In this document: positions 1 through 4,609 of the stretch, piece by piece
Numbering within the stretch: the first letter of the stretch is position 1
How the letters are laid out: each line of letters opens with the position of its first letter
Source of the DNA: Candidatus Methanocomedens sp.
GTDB taxonomy: Archaea; Halobacteriota; Methanosarcinia; Methanosarcinales; Methanocomedenaceae
DNA length: 6,380 nt
Assembly: GCA_013374385.1 (NCBI GenBank)
Contig: QBUR01000127.1
Span: forward strand, 1-6,380
Direction of reading: 5' to 3'
Program-made: the position numbers and the translations under genes
The notes under the pieces: generated by a model
What the model saw: only the letters and a program-made list of their open reading frames with translations
Told to the model about the DNA's origin: nothing
Database searches by the model: none

Positions 1-15
1 AATACTGGTCAAATT

Positions 16-744
16 TCAGATAATTGAATCCATGGCATCAGCAAGTCCTTTCTTATTATCAAAATCCATCACGACCCCCTGTAGATAGCCTTCATCCCTG
101 CTCTTCAATTCCCTGACCATTTCGACCATGTTGGGTACTGCCCGGACAACGTTGTCCACAATAGAGATGGTGGCTTGTTGTGCTGTTCTGGACAAGGGGT
201 TCAGGTCCACTGCTATAACCTGTTTTCCCATTCCAACCAAAGCCTCGCACCTGTCACCATCTTCCATTGGCACGAACACCACATATGCCAAATAGATTCC
301 ACTGTGGCAAACGTTACTCCTTTTAGATGTCAGACCGGGAATAGCGGCATCAGGCTGGGCTCCCAGCACCTGTCCTGCCCCGTGAGCCTGCAGGTGCTTG
401 ATAATCTTCAATACCCTCTCCTCGGTCCTGTAGAACAGGTTCACTTCCAGGGGTGCGCCTGTTATTTCTGACAGTTGCACCAGTTCGGCTGGCACCAGGG
501 CTGCCGCATTGCCGTTGACTGAAATAATCCGCCTCTTAGCCAGAAGTATCATGGCCGAGGCAGCATATTCAGCAGCATGGGCAGAGGGTAATGTTTCCTC
601 ACCGATAAGATAATCAAAAGCTTCGCCCCTGCCCTGTGCTATCAGCCCTTCCTGGCTGGTAATGCCTTTTTCCACACCACTGACTATACGATGCCTTGTC
701 ATCAAAGAGAAGTATCTCGGATGGTCTGGCGGAATATCAGTCAT
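16..744 (-). CDS. 4-phosphopantoate--beta-alanine ligase (archaeal phosphopantothenate synthetase)
   Basis: This enzyme joins 4-phosphopantoate to beta-alanine with ATP, giving 4'-phosphopantothenate in the archaeal CoA pathway, where pantoate is phosphorylated before condensation; it is expected in the cytosol. The 242-residue product matches the archaeal family (COG1701, formerly DUF137) along its full length. Visible blocks are DHPRY near residue 7, GLIAQGRGEAFDYLIGEET at 33-51, ISVNGNAAALVP at 74-85, NLFYRTEERV at 102-111, SNVCHSGIY at 143-151, EDGDRCEAL at 161-169, then GMGKQVIAVDLNPLSRTAQ and IVDNVVRAVPNM. I chose ATG at 744 because MTDIPPDHPR looks like the family N-terminus; a TTG one codon upstream (747) is also in frame. 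No clear Shine-Dalgarno precedes it, while a TATA-like TTTTAAT lies about 30 bases upstream, so a leaderless or very short-leader mRNA is possible. The usual partner, pantoate kinase, is not in the window. One oddity is Tyr154 in LAYVV, where I remember the family having Asp. Confidence 0.93.
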   Translation of the reverse strand: MTDIPPDHPRYFSLMTRHRIVSGVEKGITSQEGLIAQGRGEAFDYLIGEETLPSAHAAEYAASAMILLAKRRIISVNGNAAALVPAELVQLSEITGAPLEVNLFYRTEERVLKIIKHLQAHGAGQVLGAQPDAAIPGLTSKRSNVCHSGIYLAYVVFVPMEDGDRCEALVGMGKQVIAVDLNPLSRTAQQATISIVDNVVRAVPNMVEMVRELKSRDEGYLQGVVMDFDNKKGLADAMDSII

Positions 745-769
745 CAAAACTATAGATGGGTGGCCTGCA

Positions 770-790
770 GATTAAAACCTGTGGTTTTTA
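770..790 (-). promoter_or_regulatory. possible promoter/operator dyad before the phosphopantoate--beta-alanine ligase
   Basis: AAAACC (774-779) and GGTTTT (783-788) form a perfect 6-bp inverted repeat around a 3-base centre. Read on the minus strand, the downstream arm runs into TTTTAAT (777-771), a weak TATA-like box whose centre is about 30 bases from the ATG at 744. This could be a core promoter overlapped by a repressor site, or a small hairpin in a longer leader. The repeat is seen directly; its role is inference and such short dyads are common by chance. Confidence 0.25.
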
Positions 791-816
791 CACCGACTAC
801 CTGTTTGTCCGTGAAC

Positions 817-921
817 TTAATCGATATTGCCAGTCTTAAGAGGTCTGACCATCAATTTTTTCAAAAGTTCTCTTCTTCCAATCTCATCTAATGTATTGTA
901 TAGTGTCCAAAAAACGTCCAT
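817..921 (-). CDS. possible small protein of 34 residues, unknown function
   Basis: An ATG-to-TAA reading frame lies between the exonuclease and the phosphopantoate ligase, on the same strand as both. The product begins MDVFWTLYNT and ends LKTGNID; the middle (about 11-25) could form an amphipathic helix with the charged run GRREL followed by LLKK. An AGGGGAT sequence (934-928) sits 6 bases before the ATG, and a TATA-like TATATTTAAT (954-945) lies nearer than 35 bases upstream. These two signals partly conflict, since a transcript starting about 26 bases below the TATA box would not include the AGGGGAT. The frame ends 72 bases before the ligase start, so it could be an independent small protein, a leader peptide for the ligase mRNA, or chance. 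I recognise no family. Confidence 0.3.
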   Translation of the reverse strand: MDVFWTLYNTLDEIGRRELLKKLMVRPLKTGNID

Positions 922-942
922 TTTTGCATCCCCTGCTAAATG

Positions 943-966
943 TTTATTAAATATACGGTTTACCGT
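943..966 (-). promoter_or_regulatory. candidate promoter with abutting palindrome, minus strand
   Basis: On the minus strand the palindrome ACGGTAAACCGT (966-955; 5-bp arms, 2-base centre) is directly followed by ATATTTAATA, a good archaeal TATA-like box. The expected start of transcription, about 26 bases below the box, falls near 923-925, just before the 34-residue ORF and about 180 bases before the phosphopantoate ligase. The palindrome occupies the position where the TFB-recognition element and upstream regulators bind. Sequence features are direct; promoter function is inferred. Confidence 0.4.
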
Positions 967-1002
967 TTGTTATTACGTAAAATACAATTATCTAATATAA
1001 AG

Positions 1003-1767
1003 TTATCCATTCGTCCCGTCCTGCCCATACGCATTTTGCACCATACGTTCGTAGGTCAGGTCAATTATTGTCTCAAGATTAGAAATATCTTCCAGATTAT
1101 ACTTTACAAGAGTGTCCAGTGCGCCCTGGTCGCCCCGTTTGTACTTGTACCACAATCTTACAGCATCAAATCCTGTAAGACCTGTTGTCTCGGTGCTCCT
1201 TGCAAGGCCCAGCACGGCCTCGATATGCTTAAGGCCCCCTGATAAACCTATCCTGCGCAAGGGATACATAAGGTCAATGTGCAACTGGTCAAAGCATATT
1301 TCTGGAAAATGTTGGGAGATAAATGGCAAGTCGAAGCGCGCGCCATTGAAAGTAATAATGGTCTTGCAGCCTTCAAGTACCGGTGGAAACTCATCAAGGT
1401 CGATTCCGTTTATGAACACCCGGCTCTCGCCGCCACCGTATACCCCGATCATTGTTATTTCATCCCGGTTTTGGGACAGTCCGGTAGTTTCAATATCCAG
1501 GAATATTGTATCTGTTTTGAAATGCTGGTATGCCCGCCAGTGTTCGTTTGATGGCAGGGTACTGGCAAAATAAGTATAGTCAGATGCGTCAAGCCGCTGC
1601 CTGGATTGTTCAATACCTTCAAGCAGTTGTTTTATCTTTGATTGCGACATGTCGATTTTATGGTGGTTTTCGCAAAACTCATTCCATGACCGTATCCCAC
1701 TGCTCCATATCTTTTGTTCGGTGGTAGCGCCGATGCGGGGAATGTGAATATAACTGTTGGTTAGCAT
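1003..1767 (-). CDS. predicted DEDDy-type 3'-5' exonuclease (RNase H-like, YprB/COG3359 type)
   Basis: This is a predicted metal-dependent nuclease of the RNase H-like fold (RNase_H_2 group, related to the exonuclease domain of Bacillus YprB). Numbered from the ATG at 1767 the product has 254 residues. ExoI is FLDIETTGL with Asp91 and Glu93, ExoII is TFNGARFDLPF with Asn141 and Asp146, and ExoIII is the YNLED of KYNLEDISNLE with Tyr223 and Asp227, so all four acidic residues and the tyrosine of a DEDDy active site are present. The first 30 residues (SYIHIPRIGATTEQKIW and on to SWNEF) resemble a helix-hairpin-helix-like segment seen at the start of such archaeal proteins. I prefer the start at 1767 because homologs as I remember them begin there and a TATA-like box (1798-1790) lies 27 bases upstream, fitting a leaderless mRNA. 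The alternative ATG at 1806 adds 13 residues and has AAGGAT upstream. Substrate (DNA or RNA) cannot be told from sequence. It diverges from argC with no evident functional link. Confidence 0.85.
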   Translation of the reverse strand: MLTNSYIHIPRIGATTEQKIWSSGIRSWNEFCENHHKIDMSQSKIKQLLEGIEQSRQRLDASDYTYFASTLPSNEHWRAYQHFKTDTIFLDIETTGLSQNRDEITMIGVYGGGESRVFINGIDLDEFPPVLEGCKTIITFNGARFDLPFISQHFPEICFDQLHIDLMYPLRRIGLSGGLKHIEAVLGLARSTETTGLTGFDAVRLWYKYKRGDQGALDTLVKYNLEDISNLETIIDLTYERMVQNAYGQDGTNG

Positions 1768-1789
1768 AACCGGTAATTGGGCTTCCCGG

Positions 1790-1798
1790 TATAAATAT
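1790..1798. promoter_or_regulatory. TATA-like box between divergent exonuclease and argC genes
   Basis: TATAAATAT on the plus strand reads ATATTTATA on the minus strand, which contains the archaeal TTTATA core. Its centre is 27 bases from the exonuclease ATG at 1767 and 43 bases from the argC ATG at 1837. A start of transcription about 26 bases away would give a leaderless exonuclease mRNA and an argC leader of about 17 bases. It is the only good box in this interval, so it may serve one or both directions. If used for the exonuclease, the upstream start at 1806 is excluded, because it lies upstream of the expected transcript start. Confidence 0.45.
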
Positions 1799-1836
1799 CC
1801 CAACATTAATTATCCTTGAGAGTAGTAGAAGTTATC

Positions 1837-2847
1837 ATGATACGCACAGGGATTATCGGTGCATCCGGCTACACTGGCGGCGAACTTATGCGCCTGCTGG
1901 GTAGTCATCCTCAGGCAGAAGTGGTATGTGCCACATCGCGCCGCCTTGACGACAAACAGGTGAGCCAGACCCATCCCCACCTGAATAGCTTTACAGACCT
2001 GAAATTCCAAAACCTTGACGCTGGTGAAGTGGCAGGTCAGTGCGATGTTGTGTTTACTGCAGTACCCCACGGCAGCGCCATGGATGTGGTGCCAGAGTTG
2101 TTGGATTCAGGGACGAAAGTAATAGACCTCAGTGCAGATTACCGGCTACCACCCAGTGTTTTTGAGCAGGTGTACGGACTTAAGCACAAGGCACCACACG
2201 ATGCTGTATTCGGGCTGGTTGAACTACATCCCGAGGTGCGCGATGCCTCATTTGTAGCAAATCCCGGCTGTTACCCGACCGGAGCCATTCTGGCTGCCGC
2301 ACCATTGGCCGCAGCAGGACTTATTGAGCGGGTAGTGTTTGATTCCAAAAGCGGCATATCAGGAGCTGGTGCCGAACCGAGCCAGATATCCCATTATCCA
2401 AACATGGCAGAGAACATACAGGCATACAAACTCACCACCCACCGCCATGGTGCTGAGATGAGGCAGGAACTGGGTCGCCTGGACAGTAACATCAAGGTCA
2501 ATTTCACACCCCACGTCATCCCTTCAGTCAGGGGCATCCTGACCACTGCTCACCTGTTCCTGAAAGCAGGGACAGACTCCTCACAGGTGGCTGATATCTA
2601 CCAGCAGTTCTATGCCGACAAGCCCTTTGTCAGGCTCCTGGACGGTATTCCCATGCTTGGCCCTGTACGTGGCTCTAATTTCTGCGACATTGGGTTTGAG
2701 ATGGACGCTGACGGACAGCGGCTGGTCGTGGTATCTGCCATAGACAATCTGGTAAAAGGGGCATCGGGACAGGCGGTCCAGAACATGAACCTGATGTTCG
2801 GGCTTGATGAGACCACAGGATTGTGGAACCCGGCAATTTTTCCGTAG
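1837..2847 (+). CDS. argC: N-acetyl-gamma-glutamyl-phosphate reductase
   Basis: ArgC reduces N-acetylglutamyl phosphate to N-acetylglutamate semialdehyde with NADPH, the third step of the acetylated ornithine/arginine pathway, in the cytosol. From the ATG at 1837 the product has 336 residues, usual for the long (type 1) form. The N-terminal NADP-binding motif GASGYTG is at 8-14, the substrate segment VFTAVPHGSAM near 72-82, DLSADYRL at 97-104, the catalytic-cysteine motif NPGCYPTGA with Cys145, KSGISGAG at 171-178, THRHGAEM at 201-208 (conserved histidines), HVIPSVRGILTT at 226-237, and a C-terminal NLVKGASGQAVQNMN that matches the family. An in-frame TTG at 1816 would add seven residues before MIRTGIIG, but the family starts with the Rossmann strand, so the ATG is preferred. 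No strong Shine-Dalgarno is visible. It heads a tight unit with the CBS gene (12-base gap) and argJ. Confidence 0.96.
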   Translation: MIRTGIIGASGYTGGELMRLLGSHPQAEVVCATSRRLDDKQVSQTHPHLNSFTDLKFQNLDAGEVAGQCDVVFTAVPHGSAMDVVPELLDSGTKVIDLSADYRLPPSVFEQVYGLKHKAPHDAVFGLVELHPEVRDASFVANPGCYPTGAILAAAPLAAAGLIERVVFDSKSGISGAGAEPSQISHYPNMAENIQAYKLTTHRHGAEMRQELGRLDSNIKVNFTPHVIPSVRGILTTAHLFLKAGTDSSQVADIYQQFYADKPFVRLLDGIPMLGPVRGSNFCDIGFEMDADGQRLVVVSAIDNLVKGASGQAVQNMNLMFGLDETTGLWNPAIFP

Positions 2848-2859
2848 GAAGTAATTATC

Positions 2860-3330
2860 ATGCAGATAAAAGAAATAATGACAACAAATGTAATAACATG
2901 CAGCCCGGATGAACCGGTAAAACATGCTGCGCTGCTGCTTAGAAAACATAAGATAAGTGGCATCCCTGTGGTGGAAGATGACAGGGTGGTGGGTATGGTC
3001 ACCGGGAGTGATATTCTTAAGTTACTTCAAGTACCTGAAAAGTCCAGCCAATTATGGCTGCCCAGTCCCTTTGAGGTTATCGAAGTGCCCCTGCGGGAAC
3101 TTATCAGCTGGGAGGAAGCAAAACATGCCCTTGATGATGTGGGTTCCAAGAAACTGTCTGATGTGATGAGCCGACCGGTTGTGACTGCAGACGTTTCAGA
3201 TAGCCTTGAAACGGTGGCATCGAGGATGGTTAAACATAACATCAATCGGATGCCAGTACTGGACGACGGCAAACTTGCAGGGTTTGTTACCCGCCAGGAC
3301 ATTATCTCTGGTATGGCACTATCTGCCTGA
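2860..3330 (+). CDS. small protein with two CBS domains
   Basis: The 156-residue product is a stand-alone Bateman module: one CBS domain at about 1-55 and a second at about 97-152, with no catalytic domain. Each repeat opens with a KEIMTTNV- or LSDVMSRPV-type segment and ends with the ribose-phosphate-binding pattern G-x-x-T-x-x-D: GMVTGSD at 45-51 and GFVTRQD at 141-147. The CBS linker of about 40 residues contains an acidic SWEEAKHALDD stretch. Such modules commonly bind AMP, ATP or S-adenosylmethionine and act as energy or metabolite sensors; the ligand here is unknown. GGAAGT (2847-2852), overlapping the argC stop codon, is a plausible Shine-Dalgarno 7 bases from the ATG. It sits between argC and argJ with 12- and 13-base gaps, so it is very likely co-transcribed with them and may modulate arginine synthesis; that role is inference. 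Confidence 0.92.
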   Translation: MQIKEIMTTNVITCSPDEPVKHAALLLRKHKISGIPVVEDDRVVGMVTGSDILKLLQVPEKSSQLWLPSPFEVIEVPLRELISWEEAKHALDDVGSKKLSDVMSRPVVTADVSDSLETVASRMVKHNINRMPVLDDGKLAGFVTRQDIISGMALSA

Positions 3331-3343
3331 TCGTGGGTTCTGT

Positions 3344-4513
3344 GTGAAAGAGATTAAAGGCGGTATCTGTGCTGTTAAGGGTGTCAGTGCCTGGGGTGTA
3401 AAGCAGGGCAAGTACGGTCTTGCCTTGATTAGCGCCGAAGGCAATGCAGCAGGTGTATTCACCCGAAACCGGGTTATTGCCGCGCCTCTTGTACTTACGA
3501 GACAGAATCTTGAAGGGGGTAAACTGTCTGCTGTTATTGTGAACAGCGGTAATGCCAATGCTTTCACAGGTTTGGAAGGTATTGAGGATGCCAGAACAAT
3601 GGCTGCGCTTGCAGCTGATAAACTGGGAATTGATGAAAATAGTGTAGGTGTTGCGTCCACAGGTATTATAGGCCACAGGCTTGATATGAGCATTATACAG
3701 TCCCAGTTAAACCAGGTTGAAAAATCGCTGACTAATAGTTATGAAGGTAGTGCACAATCTGCAAAGGCCATCATGACCACTGACACTTTCACAAAAGAAG
3801 CGGCTGTTGAACTCTCCAACGGTACATGTATTGGAGGTATTGCCAAAGGTAGTGGTATGATAGAACCAAATATGGGTACCATGCTGGCGTTTATTTATAC
3901 TGATGCCATCCTGGATTCGGTAACATTGAAGCAGTGTTTGCACTCTGCCGTGGATAAGAGTTTTAATATGGTGGTGGTGGACGGCGATACCAGCACCAAT
4001 GACATGACACTGATAACTGCTACCGGACAGTCGGGCACACCTGACCCCGACGAGTTCCAAGCCGGACTTGATAAGGTATGCATCACCCTTGCCCGGATGA
4101 TAGCCAGGGATGGTGAAGGTGCTACCCGGCTCATCGAAACCAGGGTAAAGGGAGCAGCCAGCCACAGCGATGCGGTACTGGTTGCAAAGGCCATTGTCCG
4201 CTCACCCCTGGTTAAATCGGCAATATTCGGATGCGACCCTAACTGGGGCCGGGTGGTGGCGGCAGTAGGATATTCAGGTGCACAGGTAGAACCTGACCGC
4301 ATAAGCCTGGAATTTTCTGGCAAGGACAAATCTGCTGAACTGGTGAATGGGGGCAAGATACTGGAAGTTCCATCCGGGACGCTTGAGGACATCATGGGCT
4401 CGGAAGAGATTATTATCAGTGTGGATTTGGGACTGGATAATGGGAGCGCCACTGCCTGGGGATGCGACCTGTCCTACGATTACGTGCGTATCAATGCCGA
4501 ATACACTACGTAA
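3344..4513 (+). CDS. argJ: glutamate N-acetyltransferase / ornithine acetyltransferase
   Basis: ArgJ moves the acetyl group from N-acetylornithine to glutamate, recycling acetylglutamate in the cyclic arginine pathway; some members also make acetylglutamate from acetyl-CoA, and sequence alone does not settle which type this is. I place the start at GTG 3344, giving 389 residues beginning (M)KEIKGGICAVKGV, which matches the family start. The open frame continues back to 3206 but that part overlaps the CBS gene and is not ArgJ-like. Motifs: NSGNANAFTG at 67-76, oxyanion-hole region ASTGIIG at 104-110, TTDTFTK at 145-151, KGSGMIEPNMGTMLAF at 168-183, VDGDTSTND at 212-220, GEGATRLI at 257-264, DPNWGR at 298-303, and C-terminal YVRINAEYTT. 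Autocleavage, which makes alpha and beta chains, should fall before Thr179; the preceding residue is Gly178 rather than the usual Ala. The Shine-Dalgarno is weak, suggesting coupling to the CBS gene 13 bases upstream. Confidence 0.95.
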   Translation: MKEIKGGICAVKGVSAWGVKQGKYGLALISAEGNAAGVFTRNRVIAAPLVLTRQNLEGGKLSAVIVNSGNANAFTGLEGIEDARTMAALAADKLGIDENSVGVASTGIIGHRLDMSIIQSQLNQVEKSLTNSYEGSAQSAKAIMTTDTFTKEAAVELSNGTCIGGIAKGSGMIEPNMGTMLAFIYTDAILDSVTLKQCLHSAVDKSFNMVVVDGDTSTNDMTLITATGQSGTPDPDEFQAGLDKVCITLARMIARDGEGATRLIETRVKGAASHSDAVLVAKAIVRSPLVKSAIFGCDPNWGRVVAAVGYSGAQVEPDRISLEFSGKDKSAELVNGGKILEVPSGTLEDIMGSEEIIISVDLGLDNGSATAWGCDLSYDYVRINAEYTT

Positions 4514-4527
4514 TCTATGGAATAAAC

Positions 4528-4575
4528 TGTAAATATCCCTAACGAAACAATGAAGTGCTAAGAGTAATATTTACA
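4528..4575. repeat. perfect 9-bp inverted repeat before serA, with TATA-like arms
   Basis: TGTAAATAT (4528-4536) and ATATTTACA (4567-4575) are exact reverse complements separated by 30 bases, in the gap between argJ and serA. Both arms are TATA-like. The right arm is centred 39 bases before the serA ATG, so transcription would start near 4597, just at the Shine-Dalgarno; the left arm would give a leader of about 50 bases. The pair could be a two-site operator bound by a dimeric regulator, two alternative promoters, or a long-loop hairpin. The repeat is seen directly; function is inferred. Confidence 0.5.
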
Positions 4576-4597
4576 CCCCAAATTCAAGGTAGACAAT

Positions 4598-4604
4598 GGA
4601 GGAT
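4598..4604 (+). promoter_or_regulatory. strong ribosome binding site for serA
   Basis: GGAGGAT lies 5 bases before the serA ATG at 4610. It is the best Shine-Dalgarno in the window, in contrast to the weak signals before argC and argJ, and fixes the serA start. Confidence 0.8.
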
Positions 4605-4609
4605 ATGCA

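Noticed and set aside
940..1242. 100-codon plus-strand frame across the exonuclease 3' end
   Set aside because: It overlaps the exonuclease antisense and has no recognisable motif; the intergenic part is better explained by the minus-strand promoter elements.
1112..1573. 153-codon plus-strand frame opposite the exonuclease gene
   Set aside because: It is antisense to a gene with a complete DEDDy active site, and its product shows no family pattern.
1816..1836. TTG start for argC, seven residues upstream
   Set aside because: The added residues are outside the family N-terminus, and the ATG at 1837 puts the Rossmann strand at the very start as expected.
3206..3343. Upstream extension of the argJ reading frame from an ATG at 3206
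   Set aside because: It overlaps the end of the CBS gene in another frame and the residues do not resemble ArgJ; the family start matches the GTG at 3344.
3895..4452. 185-codon minus-strand frame opposite argJ
   Set aside because: It lies inside a strongly conserved enzyme gene; the serine/threonine-rich product is typical of an antisense shadow.
4514..4609. Riboswitch or attenuator before serA
   Set aside because: The only pairing seen is the 9-bp inverted repeat with a 30-base loop; there is no known riboswitch core or T-run terminator.
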